From assembly GCA_963989385.1 (NCBI GenBank), contig OZ022507.1:53207400-53271399 (forward strand): 64,000 nucleotides of DNA, read 5' to 3'. Both the position numbers and the translations under genes were made by a program. This stretch comes from Ctena decussata (lineage: Eukaryota > Mollusca > Bivalvia > Lucinida > Lucinidae). This document shows, one piece after another, positions 44,065 through 56,080 of the stretch. The first letter of the stretch is position 1; every line of letters begins with the position of its first letter. The notes under the pieces were generated by a model that made no database searches, was not told the origin of the DNA, and was given only the letters and a program-made list of their open reading frames with translations.

Positions 44065-45126
44065 ACAAGAGCTTCGCAAGCGGCGCATAATACGCCCGTT
44101 TCAGTGTCATGAAGGGGTTACAGAATGAACAAGATTGTTTATAGGAGGATGGACAGGCAGACAAAACAGGGGAAAACTCTGTAATTAATGACTGCAATGT
44201 TATCAAAACTATTAGTACACCAAAAATCAGGTTCCAGGGTGAAGCAGCTCAGAAGTTGTGAAACGCCAAAGTCAAACAAGGGAGATAATTCATAAACTCT
44301 TAGTCGCAATACTTCCCCTTGTCAATATACACATCACCATAAAGTTTTGTTAAAATATTTCCAACGGTTAAGGAGATTCAGAGTAAAACGGAAATTGATG
44401 CAAGGGCAGATAATTCAAGAAGTAAGCCAGAGTTGTGGTTCATGCACATGATACATTTCCCCATTATTATACACATTCCTACAAAGTTTCATTAAAATAT
44501 TTCAAAGGGTTAAGGAGTTATGGGGGGAATGGGTTAGCCTAAAAACCTAATCAAAGGGAGGCTACTCCAAAATTAAGTAAGGGGGAACAACCATTCTTAT
44601 ATGCGACACACCGACTTGTGATCATGCACATTGCTATAAACTTTCATCAAGATATACCAAATGGTTACTTAGTTATTGAATGCACAAGATCAGTATACAC
44701 AAAAATATCCTAAAAATCTAATCAAAGGGATGCAACTCCAAAATGAAGAAGGGGAGAGCAATCATTGTTATACGCGACACATCATCAGACCCTCATACAC
44801 ATTGCTACGAAGTTTCATCAAGATATCCCAAACGGTTATCTAGTTATGGCGCGCACAAGACTAGTAGGGTAAAAAACAATCAAAGGGGCATAACTTTGAA
44901 ACTAAGTAAGGGGGAACAACCATTACTATATGCGACACTTTGCCCCATCCTAATATATATGCCTACAAAATTTCATGAAGATATCTCAAACGGTTTCTGA
45001 GATATGGTGCGCACAAGAATGTTGACGGACGGACGGACAGACAGACGGACGGACAGACAGACGGTCGGACGGACGGACAGCGCCATGCCATAATACGTCC
45101 GTTTTTTTTCAAAACGGGCGTATAAA
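44065..45126. mobile_element. Repeat element A, copy 3 (about 1.06 kb), inserted in B array
   Basis: It begins CAAGAGCTTCGCAAGCGGCG and ends TCAAAACGGGCGTATAAA, with highly similar interior order to copy 2. It splits the B block between CGGCGGAAAGAAGAA and ACGTGCGCTTATTTCCCAT, which is continuous in segment 1 (near 42482-42520). Copies 2 and 3 therefore entered at two different points in B. Confidence 0.85.
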
Positions 45127-45764
45127 AAACGTGCGCTTATTTCCCATATTGATCATGTTTATAAAGTTTCAAGTTCCTAGCTCTTACAGTTCTAAACCGT
45201 ATGTAAGGGTACCTTTGTACTATAGGCGTCGATACACAAAGTCGATAGGGGATTAACTTGATCAAAAATTTATGATTTTTTATTTTTTTTCAAAAGATAA
45301 TCAGGTTATCTACACCTTGAGCAATATCTTCCTGCAAAAAATCATGATCCTAGCATCAGGGGTTTTCGAGATATTTTGTTCACAAAGGCTCATAGGCTAA
45401 CAATGCATTAAGTCAAAAGAGGGTATAACCCGGTCAAAAAATCACATTTTTTTCCAAAAGCTAATCAGGTCATCTACACACTGGGAAATGTTATCCTGCA
45501 AAAAACATGATCCTAGCATCAAGGTTCTTGAGATATTTTGTTCACAAGGTTCCGCAGACTAAGTCGATAAAGGGGCATAAATCTGGAAATACGTGACCGG
45601 CGGGAAAAAAAGAAAAAAAAAACAACACATGTTCGCTTATTTTCCATACTGATCATTTTATAAAGTTTCAAGTTCCTAGCTCTTACGGTTCTTGACTAAT
45701 AAGAGGGTAGCGGACAGACGGACCGACGGTCAGGCCCAAACCAATATGCCCACACGACTGTTTG
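45127..45764 (+). repeat. Repeat B array, segment 3
   Basis: Completes the split block (GTTTCAAGTTCCTAGCTCTT, GTAAGGGTACC) and then has two more B units near 45290 and 45460 before a GGACAGACGGACCGACGG end. Confidence 0.75.
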
Positions 45765-45825
45765 CATTGGTATGTCCGAATTTATCCGCTGTCCTAAGTC
45801 ACCCGACTCAACCCTAACATACTTT
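45765..45825. mobile_element. MITE-like M4, right end only
   Basis: GGTATGTCCGAATTTATCCG and AAGTCACCCGACTCAACCCT match the right end of the element at 37585-37795. The left part is missing. Confidence 0.55.
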
Positions 45826-47568
45826 TGGTTAGCTACGCATGTTATAAAGGCTTTCGCATAAAGTGCGTAGCTAGTCTGACTGGTTAATAGCCCATTCTCT
45901 GTAAAATTACGATTGAAATGAGCATTAACTACTTACAAAATAAATGTGATGATATAAATAATAAACATGCCCACACAAATTACGTCTTAAAGGACATAAA
46001 ATCTATTGCACCGAAAAGAAGAACGGACAAATTGCTCTGGCATAAATTTCAACTATATGGCATATCAGACAAAGCGTAATTAATTTATTGGGGAAATCAG
46101 TTGAAATCTTTTCTTAGCCTTGGTTAGAGGATTTTCTCCATAAGACCGGCATGACAGGTTCGAATTTTCAAAAGTTTAAAGTGTGCACAATTTCCATAGC
46201 AGAGATTCCACAAATATGTAAACCGCATGAAATCAGATCATTTGTGACCCAAAGACATGGGTAGAAAATCCAAGCTGATCTTATCTACCCTAAATACATA
46301 CTCGTTCTATGAGACAATAAAAATAAGAAAATCAGCCATTCATTCCAATGTACAGACATGTTTTTCTTCTTGTTCTGATTGGCATTTAAACTTGCAAACC
46401 ATATTTATATTTCCGGTCAAAATGGCCAAAGGGAACGCTTCACTATAATCAAAATACAAATACGCCCCCCGCCCCCACCCACCCCCACCTGACTCAGCGT
46501 TTTCTTTATGCAACAGACTTATGCATGGTAAGTACGCAATATATATATGAGTGGATGGGTCAAAGGAGGGGGGGGGGCGATACTCTGTAAGCCAAAGAAG
46601 AAGAATGGTCTAAAGTACCACTTTGATCTTTAAAGATTATATTTGTATCATGACCTTGAAGTGCGGTCAAGGTCACATACATATGGTCGAAACTATTCAA
46701 AAACTATTCAATTTTGTCAATTATGTACATATGTAAGTCAAAAAGTTGTTAATGGGGACAATAATCATTTCAACAATCAGTTTGAACATAATTTACAATT
46801 AATCTCAACAATGATGTCAACGTATGCTTAACGTATTTAACACAGAGACACGAACACTTGAAAATTCAAGCCTCGTCACAGCCAGAAATCACTGTATGTA
46901 GGCAAATTTACGTACACAAAAGTATTAGTTACGAGACATTGCGGGAAACTGCGTATGACATGTAAACATTTTTATTCTGACAGTTTTTCTTATATATATC
47001 TGCACTGACAAATATTTTACAGATCTGTTTTTACTCTAGAAACGTTTAGACACTGAGGATTCACTCACCGTGTTAAGTCTGGTTTTTAGAAAAACATGTA
47101 GGCTTTTGCATTTTTCTATTACTTCACCAGACGGCAGCATGTACTGTCTTTATCCCTTTATCGTTTACAAAACTGAACCCATCAGCGAGTGGCCTACTCA
47201 GTGCATTTTTACAACCAGGCTTAAATCAGATTCAAACTCTATAGGTTACGTTCCCTTTAAACATTTACGACCATCTGCGCAGTAAAACAAATCTTGACAC
47301 TACCATCGACAGGAGTCTTGTATGAAATCAAACATTTTATGGACATTTTGCACTTAATTGCGTCTTCTCCTCAATCTAGATATGCACACAGCATTTCATC
47401 AACACCCACCCATCGTCCTGATGTGACTGAAAAACTGTTAAAATGACGTAAAATCGCAAGTGACCCATCCATCCATTTAATACTGAGTAAACAATAAAAC
47501 TGACTAAAAGCCAACAGACTGTTGAAGCCTAGTAGTTTATAAAACTGACTTATTGTACGTGATTGGGC
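45826..47568. other. Non-coding stretch with C- and G-tracts
   Basis: A C-rich run (46466-46492, CGCCCCCACCCACCCCCACC) and a G-run (46566-46577, GGAGGGGGGGGGG) lie about 75 bp apart on the same strand. No gene is supported. Confidence 0.5.
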
Positions 47569-47792
47569 TACCGTTAAATATCTAAGGATTGGGACATATG
47601 GGTCTGAGCAAACAGTGCAGACCCAGATCAGACTGCTCCAAAGGGAGCAGTCTGATCGGTGTCTACACTGCTTGCTATTTCATCTGTATGTTTTGGACGG
47701 ATTGCTGCATAATAAAATCGAACTCTTTCATTTTTGGACACCAGACAGCCCAGTATTTTAGAAGTCCCAATTCTCAGATTTTTTTTTATAGT
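47569..47792. mobile_element. MITE family M2, copy 2
   Basis: ATTGGGACATATGGGTCTGA near the left end and AAGTCCCAATTCTCAG near the right. The central hairpin GACTGCTCCAAAGGGAGCAG and GATCAGACTG/CAGTCTGATC are characteristic. Confidence 0.85.
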
Positions 47793-48025
47793 ACATGTAT
47801 GTGTAATAATATGGTCTGGCACTAGTCAAAGCCACGTAATGAAACAACTAATTGTGGAAAATTCACGTCGTTATGTCATAAACAGTGATTTTCCAACATC
47901 CTGCTTCCAGTTATGTCCGTAGACTGATTACTCCCTGTGAAAAACTCCATAATTATCTTGTTTGATTACTTGTTTGTTTCTGAATCAGTTATTTGTAAGA
48001 AAGCGGTCATTCCTTGGATATTGAC

Positions 48026-48228
48026 TACCATAAAATACTAATTATTGGGACAAATAGGTACGAAACACATTGCAGACCCAGATCAGACTGCTCTTGAATG
48101 AGTCTGATCAGGCTTCACACTAGCTGCATCTTCTGACGCATGACTGCATTGTAAAACCTGAAGAACAATTAGTCAATATTTTGGGTGCAACAATTTTTTC
48201 TCCTCAAGTTTTATGGTTACCGTAGTAG
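48026..48228. mobile_element. MITE family M2, copy 3
   Basis: TACCATAAAATACTAATTAT then TGGGACA at the left; TTTTATGGTTACCG at the right. The interior CAGATCAGACTG / GAGTCTGATCAGG is shared with copy 2. Confidence 0.8.
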
Positions 48229-49077
48229 ACCGACATTCAGTCCAAAATTCTGCAATGCACCTCTCTGGCCCCTAAATAAAGCGCAGCTGAAATCGACTTC
48301 GAGCTAAGCTTGTTCCTTTCTGTATAATATTGAGAAAGGTAAAATACGTATGCTTCAAGTAGGAGGTTTGTATAAGTCTAGTAGAAAAAGGTGCGACTAA
48401 CTGGTGTCATACTTGCTAGGAGACAATGAATCTTACAGGGCGTGGAATCTTACCTCCCAGAAGCTTATTTTTTATGAGGACACCGAGAAAGTGACCATGA
48501 GAAAGTGACCATATGCGTGTGAATCACCCACGGAGTATCACCCTAAGCAGCTCCGCAAAAATGTGCGAAACACCATGCTATTCTTTTAAGAGTTGACCCC
48601 CACCACCCCACACATACACCCCTCATATAAAAGGAAAAGGTGGAAATGATAGAACTGCTGTTCATGCAAGTATAGCTCACCTAAAATTACGCCAAATGAG
48701 CAGTAAAAGTGAAAGGCCTGCCTTTCCAGCACTACCAATTCTAAGACATTTGCTGAAGTAAACAATGTCAAATCACCAAAACCTAATAAAGAACTCTTAT
48801 GCAAATCATATGTCTATATTCCATCAGGCACATAACATGATAATGACGTCATACTGACGTCGCTACGTCATTACTTTGCATCGATGTAAGACATTATTTC
48901 TGCGTCACGTGCCTGCTCTGGATCTCTACAAGCTTGATGCAAGCCACCCATCTTTCCATGAAATATGGTGGATGCAGAGCTGTCAATACCTGGCACACTG
49001 GGTTCAGTGTATATGCTGTACTCACTAGTCCTCGACAGCAAAGCTAGCCTGCTGGCGCTTTAAAGAACATCGTAAAA
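48229..49077. other. Non-coding stretch
   Basis: 48845-48910 is a short GACGTC-rich block (ATGACGTCATACTGACGTCG, CACGTGCCTGCT) related to the array at 30771-30915. Otherwise nothing is recognised. The minus frame at 48586-48804 is unremarkable. Confidence 0.5.
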
Positions 49078-49255
49078 AGACTAAAATTGGGACATCTAAA
49101 GTAACTACCGTAATTGTCTGAAAATAGAACAGAGGTGCAGATGCAGATGGAATGGCAGTGTAAACCCTCATTAGATTGGGAGTCTCATCTGGGTCTGCAC
49201 TATTTGTTCTGACCTACCTGTCCCAATATTAAGATTTTATGGTATCACTAATGCC
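49078..49255. mobile_element. MITE family M2, copy 4 (reverse orientation)
   Basis: AAAATTGGGACATCTAAAG at the left and CCTGTCCCAATATTAAGATT at the right, with a GATTGGGAGTCTCATCTGGG interior block. The inner sequence reads in the opposite sense to copies 1-3. Confidence 0.75.
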
Positions 49256-49644
49256 ATGAAAATGATCCAAGAGAAGTAAGAAGAAAGTATGTATTATCTA
49301 TACTTGAGTTTCATTATTTCCCTTATATGGTGACAAAGTATTTCAGAGCTAAATATGAGTGAATATTTACATTCTTGGTGTATTTACTGAAAAGCCCTAC
49401 AGTTAACCATTGGAACGTAATGTTGTTTACATTCCAATAATTACACTGAGACACGCGACGTCAATGACGTCAAAATAAACAATGGCTTTTTACAACCTGA
49501 TTGGATGTCAGCAACGTCATGACGTCATACATGCCGTTCTGCTGTTAGCAATAAAAAGTGCGTGTACGTGTTTTACTGCTTCAATTTTGGCGCTTATATA
49601 AGATTTTTCATGAAAGATTTGATTAAAACGAATGTAAATATAAG
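49256..49644. other. Non-coding stretch
   Basis: Contains several TGACGTCA-type sites near 49457-49530 (GACGTCAATGACGTC, CATGACGTCATAC). No gene is supported. Confidence 0.5.
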
Positions 49645-49797
49645 CAATGAACTTAATTTTTCAGATGTTTATCGAAGTGTAAACTACATTGGGTCACTAG
49701 CAAAGTTTACATGAACCCCTTCGGGGTTCATTCACTTTGCACGTGACCCAATGTAGTTTACACTTCGATAAACCTCAGAAAAATGAAATTCATTCCT
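49645..49797. repeat. Near-perfect hairpin of about 150 bp
   Basis: ATGAACTTAATTTTTCAG and TTTATCGAAGTGTAAACTAC on the left pair with GTAGTTTACACTTCGATAAA and CAGAAAAATGAAATTCAT on the right. The tip GAACCCCTTCGGGGTTC is an uninterrupted palindrome. The flanking AT-rich ends and high GC tip suggest a complete foldback MITE. Confidence 0.9.
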
Positions 49798-49945
49798 TAA
49801 ATATTTCAGGATTTGTTTCAATCATACTACCAGCTACAACATGCAAAATTGTGCCTATCATGTTTGTAGTCAGTGAATTTTCATACCATTCTGCCAATCT
49901 CTGCAGACAAGCTGGAGTCTGTTGATTCCTTTGCAGTTCACATAT

Positions 49946-50179
49946 GAGCCGCAACACGAGAATACCAACAAAGTGGATTGTGCGCCCAGCGCAGACTCTG
50001 ATCAGCCTGGGCATCCACCCAGTCTGATCAGTCTTTGCTGTCCGCATGAAGGTAGCTTAGATCCTTAGCTACCATTTAAGCGCTATGCAAAGTCTCATCA
50101 GACTGGGCGGATGCCCAGGCTGATCTGAGTCTGCGCTGGGCGCATAACCACTTTGTTGCTTTTTCTCGCATCTAGGCTC
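49946..50179. mobile_element. MITE family M1, copy 6
   Basis: GAGCCGCAACACGAGAATAC at the left and its degraded complement (TTTTCTCGCATCTAGGCTC) at the right. The interior CAGCGCAGACTC/GAGTCTGCGCTG is well preserved. Confidence 0.9.
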
Positions 50180-50639
50180 ATATGTAAAGTAAGTAAAGTT
50201 TTGTACAGTCATGTTGTCAGATCTCACGAAAATCTGAAGAAATAAAAATATACCTCTACTTGTACTCACCAAAACTTTGGTTGCGATCACTTAGCCCACC
50301 AAGGAAGATCATTATGATCAGCAAGTATTTTATCTCCCTTCTTTGCTCTCATAGTGAACGCTGTTTCTTCTGCAAATGTTTTTGTTGTTTTTCCCCAAAT
50401 AAAATATAAAAGTTAGTTCCTTAAAGAGCAGAGAAAATATTCAAAAGGAGAGTATGGGCCAGACTGTACAGTTTCGAATACTAAATTCTCCTCAGTGACC
50501 CTGAATGAACTGGCAACGAAAGCCAGAGAAAGGATACTGTAATTTTGAGTATGCAGTTAGGGTAGAGGCAAAATTAAGGTTAGGTACTAGGTAGGGAAAT
50601 CAGAAACATATTACTTTTGGCTGAAGAACAGTAAAATCT
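50180..50639. other. Non-coding stretch
   Basis: Nothing recognised in this stretch. Confidence 0.4.
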
Positions 50640-50800
50640 GCCCAGTCTGATCAGTCATGTGCACTTAACTAGTAGCTACGGGTCTAAGCTAGCTCCATAA
50701 GGGCAGTAAAGACTCTGATTGGACTCAGCAGATGCCAAGGCTAATCTCAGTCTTCACTAGTCGCACGTTCCTCTTTTTTGGTTTTGTCATGTGGCAGCTC
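50640..50800. mobile_element. MITE family M1, partial
   Basis: The left TIR is missing. The CCCAGTCTGATCAG, AAGACTCTGATTGGACT, and TTTTTGGTTTTGTCATGTGG blocks remain. Confidence 0.75.
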
Positions 50801-50817
50801 ATATCATTTATTGACAA

Positions 50818-51027
50818 TTACAGTATAATCCAATAAAGTACTAAGTATTGGGACAGACTGGCCTAAGTAAACAGGGCAGACCCAGATCAGACTGGTCCTT
50901 TAGGGTCTACTGTTTGTCATTCCATCTGCATGTTTTTGGACACATCACTGTATTGCAGAAACACTGTTCCAAGTTAGGACAATTTTGGTATTTTAGATGT
51001 TCCAATTTTTAGAACTTTAACGGTACA
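50818..51027. mobile_element. MITE family M2, copy 5
   Basis: AAGTATTGGGACAGACTGG at the left. TGTTCCAATTTTTAGAAC at the right. CAGACCCAGATCAGACTGG inside. Confidence 0.8.
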
Positions 51028-51062
51028 TCAGAATACTGTCAATGAAAGTGACGAACAGTATA

Positions 51063-51168
51063 CTCTATTGTGCTTTAAAATTGGGACACCTAAAACCATT
51101 AATTTTCCATTTGTTCCATAAGGAAAATTAATGGTTTTTAGGTGTCCCAATCTTTAAGCACATTCTGG
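51063..51168. repeat. Short M2-derived hairpin, copy a
   Basis: ATTGGGACACCTAAAACCAT and its complement ATGGTTTTTAGGTGTCCCAA flank a TTAATTTTCC..GGAAAATTAA stem. This is a near-perfect hairpin of about 105 bp sharing M2 ends but with a different core. A second copy lies at 52799-52904. Confidence 0.9.
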
Positions 51169-51829
51169 TAAATATGCCTGTGCCTTCTAATCCATTTTCA
51201 TGGAAAGGAAAACACAAAATAGCAAAACAAATCACTCTGATTCCTTTGTTTCTCCTTAACCATGCCAGCATATCTTATATGTACCTAATTAATGTAATGT
51301 GCATGCAGAATATGGAACTGACAGGCAATGCTGTGCATGATGTGTCAGTGACTGTTGATTTCTGATTAGCTGCCAGACATTTAAAATGCATGCATAAGGT
51401 GAAATTATCAAGTAGAAATTAGGTTGAAGTATGTACTAATAGTAATGGCCTGAACAAACTGTACTGATAGTAATGGCCTGAACAAAAAGGTATGAATCCA
51501 GTAGATATTCTGCTTTATTAATGTACATGTATGATAAGCGAGGAGAAACACAATGAAATTGCTCCTACAGCCCTTGAAAAAGAAAGCCCAAACTCATTTT
51601 CAGCTTATTTCAATTTCATGCCTGGCAAGTAGCAAGCCTCACAAGGCTACATAATCTGATAACAAGGCTAAGATTTCCTTGTCATGGTCTCAACTACATC
51701 ATATCATATTAATCCTAATAAATGCCCCTGCTCTAATAAATGCCCCCTGCATCTCATGAAAAAATAATATTATATTCACTAGCTAATCTCTGTGTGTTTT
51801 CTATCAATTTTACAAAAGGGAACAACATG
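51169..51829. other. Non-coding stretch
   Basis: AGTAATGGCCTGAACAAA is repeated in tandem at 51440-51487. No gene is supported. Confidence 0.45.
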
Positions 51830-52015
51830 AATTCCTGTTTGCTTCTCTGGACGACGTAGCTCTTCCAAACGGGGTCTACTCTTAAAGGAAAGAATTTGCT
51901 CCTACAGGAGCAAATTCTTTCATTTAATAGTTGATCCCTATTGAGAATGGAGGCAAAAAAAAAAAAGGAAAACAGTAAAATTGCTTCCTCTAAAAGCAGA
52001 TCTATTCACCTGACT
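51830..52015. mobile_element. MITE-like family M5, copy 1
   Basis: TTCCTGTTTGCTTCTCTGG, CTCTTCCAAACGGGGTCTAC, hairpin GAATTTGCTCCTACAGGAGC, then a GAGAATGGAGGC block match 59853-60035 in the same order. It ends in an A-rich run. No coding. Confidence 0.75.
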
Positions 52016-52267
52016 ACTGTTTATTAGATGTGCTTTTGCAGTGGCTAATCTACTACTCTTTAGGCTCTAAATAATGTCCCCCTTTGTAAAATGCAATGCC
52101 CCCAGGAGGTCTAATAGGATTAATATGGTAGATTCTACTTATCTCAGAATTACCATCAAAATTCTTCCACATTCATACTAGCTGACAATGAGATCAAATC
52201 AAATAAATACACTCAATACTGTAAGCTACAATGTACTTATGCACTTTAGTGTAGATTTAATATTCTC

Positions 52268-52650
52268 AAGAGCCCCACTGGCTCAGAGGGTTAAGCGCTG
52301 GCTTGCTATGTAATAGGTCTAGGATGGAATCACACTAGTGCCTTTTGTTTATCAAACTTTAACAAGGTCCAGTGAACACAACTTTTCATTATCTATCTAT
52401 CTATCTCTCTATACTGAGACGATCATTTTCTGATCATTACCTCAGGATGGTGGGTGGCTAAATCAAAGGGATAATGAACTTTCAGGGTGGGCCGTTAAAA
52501 CTATTTACAAGAAGCAGATCAGAGGCATGCACACATGCCTCTGGATCAATAATCTAAATAAGGGCCTTAAAGTCCTCAGCGGTTTTGGCTAAAACTGCCG
52601 AAGAAGGGAGACTATTCCACATATTATCACACTTCCATTGGCTGGATATG
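52268..52650 (+). repeat. Possible third SINE family or tRNA-like repeat
   Basis: GCCCCACTGGCTCAGAGGGT followed by TAAGCGCTGGCTTGC resembles a tRNA 5' half and A box. A degenerate B-like GGATGGAATCAC follows. Then a CTATCTATCTATC microsatellite and a body with a GGGTGGGCCGTTAAAAC block. No second copy is seen in the window. Confidence 0.35.
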
Positions 52651-52798
52651 ACAGAAACATTGTTAATAGAGCTTTAAAATCACAAGTCATTCATCCATTC
52701 AATATGCTCTACCTTATCTTCTACCCTGTAATATTACCAGACAGTGTGTAAGAGAGGAATTGCTAATAAAGTTGGTATGAAGAAATAGAGACAATTAC

Positions 52799-52904
52799 CA
52801 TAATGTGCGTAACTATTGGGACACCTGAAATAATTAATTTTCCATTTGTTCCAAATGGAAAATTAATTATTTTAGGTGTCCAAAAATTTAGGCACATATA
52901 GTAC
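52799..52904. repeat. Short M2-derived hairpin, copy b
   Basis: ATTGGGACACCTGAAATAAT and ATTATTTTAGGTGTCC arms with a TTAATTTTCCATTTG..CAAATGGAAAATTAA stem. Similar to copy a at 51063. Confidence 0.9.
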
Positions 52905-53547
52905 TGTCAATATTCATACATGTAGGTCTTGCATTCTGCTAGCTGGTGGTAAGACAATTTTTTTTTTATGATTAAAATATGACATCAGTTTATGACTGGT
53001 ATGATATGAACAGACAGCAGGGTTTTTTAATGACCATAAACGGTATGGTCAAATTTAAAGATCTATATGTATGTATAAATAAACTCATAAAGTCTCAGTA
53101 TGACAGAAAACCAGGTGCTGGGAGTGAAGATTTGATAACCATTCTTCCATTACAACTTTGTCATTCCCCATTAAACCTGCCGAGTAACACAGTTCTCTTG
53201 AGGAACCGCAACAACTGTTTTAATGCATGAATAAGTAAAAATCATCTCTGTATGTCTTCAAACCTCACCTTTTCCTCAAACTCTGATTATTTAAGGTGAC
53301 TGAGTATCATTTCAAGGGAAGCAACTCCACAATTTTAAGTTCTGTCTCCCTCCTCAGTGAAAGTTACTTCTTCATGGGTGATAACAGTCCATGATTCTCA
53401 ATCCTGAAAGTCTGTTGGCTGAAACCTGAATTCAGCCAAAGAGTTCTTAAATCACTAATAAACAGTTTAAAATCATAAAACAGCCAGTTTATTTTATGGT
53501 AAAAATCTGATTTAGATATGTTTATAAAACCAAGTTTCAACAGTAAT
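52905..53547. other. Non-coding stretch
   Basis: The 83-residue frame at 52979-53230 has no recognised motif. Nothing else is supported. Confidence 0.4.
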
Positions 53548-55650
53548 AACTAGAGCATGTGAGCAGGCGCTCACGTATAAACCCAACCAGCCCCACGGCC
53601 CAAAGAAAGCATACTTTTAACACAAAAACTTCAATGCAAATATACATGTACACAATTCATTTAGTCTGTGACCTTGATCTTAGGTCAGCAGCAGCATCCA
53701 CATGACGTGAACACATGAAATATAACTAGTCATACATCATTAGCCTCCATTCAAGTATATTGAAACTACATGTACAGTCAAGGGACATAATTGTTCACCA
53801 CTTTCAAAATGGCCGCCGTCAACAAAGAAATGATACGCTGAATTCAAACTGGAAATGTGCTATTATCCTGAAATATTTTACATTGAAATTTTGAAAAAAA
53901 AAAACACCTCTTTTCTATTAACTACAGGTCACTTTCCTTAAATATTTTGCTGTTACTCTGGGAAAAATTAGAACTGCACATTTTTCCAAGCAGGCTGAAT
54001 TGGTTCTATTTGTTAAATTAGTGAGGTTGGCTTTCAGACATTGTCTTCATTTTGTGACAAAGAATGTTTTTTGAGGAAATTTCATAGTTGTAGTATAAAA
54101 GAAAAATACTGGTATATTATTTAGTTCCTGGGCCTTGTGGGAATTTAAGGGCTATGTCATTGTACAGAGGGGGTCCCAGTTTTGATGACGGCTCTTTAAT
54201 TTCAAATTACTTAGTTATGGCTAATTTTGAAGTTTGTTTGGTATCTTTTCATAATGTTGGGGCATTCATACTTTATTCCTGCTGCGCTAAATTTTTAAAA
54301 GCTTCAAAAACAAAGCGTCACAAAACAACAATATTGACTTACTGTCTACAGTGAGGCTTCTGCCAGTGATGGGCACATAATTAATTACTCTCCACATCCC
54401 AGATTTGTAGGAAAATAAAACATAAAGTATCTCACAATCATTGCTGGATCTCCATTCCCATCACTGTATGTCAATAATCCAGTAACCCTACTCCTTGTCC
54501 CATGCCACCCTCTTAATTATCCCACCTCCCCCAACCCCACCCACTTCATATGATCCTTATATTTTCTGACAACCCTTTGTCGTTTTTTCTTAATTATCTT
54601 TTCTATAAAAGCTGTACTTAACAACAACTTTCAGCATACCACTGAATTCTCCCAGTCGTCTTGCTGTTTATTTTCACTAAACTCAAATTTAGCTATCTGC
54701 TTTGGATGTAAACAAAACTCTACCATCACAGTCTGGCCTCATTTCTTCACAACTCAAGCGATATTTTTCCTTCAGCAGTCATGAAACTGTGGCTCCAGAC
54801 ATGCAAAATATGCTCACTAAGTTCTATAATATTTTGTCAGTTATAAACTAACTAAACATTTCATTTTACAGCCCACCTGTCAAAATTATTGTGCTTGGTA
54901 GCCATGCTGTTTACCCATCATGCACTCTGTGTCCATGGTAATGACATCATCAAATAACCTTGTGATGTCATCATGAGGTAATAAGCAATGAAATCATATA
55001 ACTTTCAATTATTGATTATCTGTGTATGAGCAGCACAGAGTAAAACAAACACACTGTGTAAACCATATCTACCAATTTTCTTTTAGGGTGGTGAACAATT
55101 ATGTCCTTTGACTGTATATAAAGCCAATATAACACAACAAATGGCCAAGACCTAGTCATTGACCCTTAGCCCAACCCACGAGCCTGACCCAGCAGCTTAG
55201 GTAGTCAAGATCAAAAGTGATGCTATAGAGATATCATGAACCAAATATGGATGACATCTTCAATGCAGTTACAGAGATATGAGCAACCAGAAAGGTTTAG
55301 TGCAGATCTCTGACATAATGAAAATGACAAAGTCCAAATTGTAGACTCTGTCCCCATCCTGGGGCCTGACCCAGGGCCTTAGATATTTTACATCAAAGGT
55401 TATGCAATAAAGATATCATGAATCAAATATGAAAAGGATCTGATGTGTGATTACAGTGATATGAGAAATCAAAGAACACAAAATTTGACGGCAAGTATGT
55501 TGACGAAAGGACGGACAGACAAATGAATGTACATTGACAAAAGGACGGACAGATGGATGGAAGGACAAACAAATGAACTAACAAACAAACAGACAAACAA
55601 ACAGGATGACAAAAACTATATACCCCAACATACTTCGTATGCCAGTATAA
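53548..55650 (-). repeat. Interspersed repeat family C, minus copy, split by an insertion
   Basis: Reverse complement of the copy at 5641-6505. It has the AGCAGGCGCTCACGTATAAA end, the CTGTGACCTTGATCTTAGGT block, and then, beyond the insertion at 53773-55116, GGACGGACAG simple repeats and the CATACTTCGTATGCC end. Without the insertion it would be about 760 bp, close to the plus copy. Confidence 0.75.
53773..55116. mobile_element. TIR element inserted in repeat C (1.34 kb)
   Basis: The left TACAGTCAAGGGACATAATT and right AATTATGTCCTTTGACTGTA ends form inverted repeats of about 28 bp with one mismatch, and TGTTCACCAC/GTGGTGAACA continues the match inward. TA is at the borders. No transposase frame is visible; the longest frame (54154-54354, 66 residues) is unremarkable. 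It is a non-autonomous Tc1/mariner-like or other TA-targeting element. Confidence 0.85.
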
Positions 55651-56080
55651 ATATTACATCATTTGCATCATGCGTGAGTGCCCAATCCTGAACTGAGGAT
55701 TAATCCTGAACTTTATCACCCCTGCTTCTTAAAAGCTGCTCTGAATGCCATATTCTTTCCTGTATGAAATGATCCCTTTAGAAAGGACTTAGCCATCTAG
55801 GGAAGTAAATAGGAAATCACAAATGTTGTTCCCCTTTGAACCTAGACCTGTCTGAGTTTCAGGATAGCTAGCCTGACAGCCCCTTTCCAATCACATAAAA
55901 AACTTTGTCGTAAAACTGTAAAGTGCACCGCCCACGCCAATGTGAAAACAGTTCTCTTTCGTGCAGGCGAGCTAAAAAAACATGTAGCATAAAATACAAG
56001 AAGGTCTATTGACAATAAAAATCTATTCACAATATTTAATTTGGTAATATTCATCCAATCACTGTTTCTCTTGCTCAGAG
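55651..56080. other. 3' flank of the USP gene (minus strand)
   Basis: A possible ATTAAA poly(A) signal on the minus strand lies at about 56035-56040. I cannot fix the transcript end. The 100-residue minus frame at 55842-56144 runs into the hairpin and is rejected. Confidence 0.35.
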
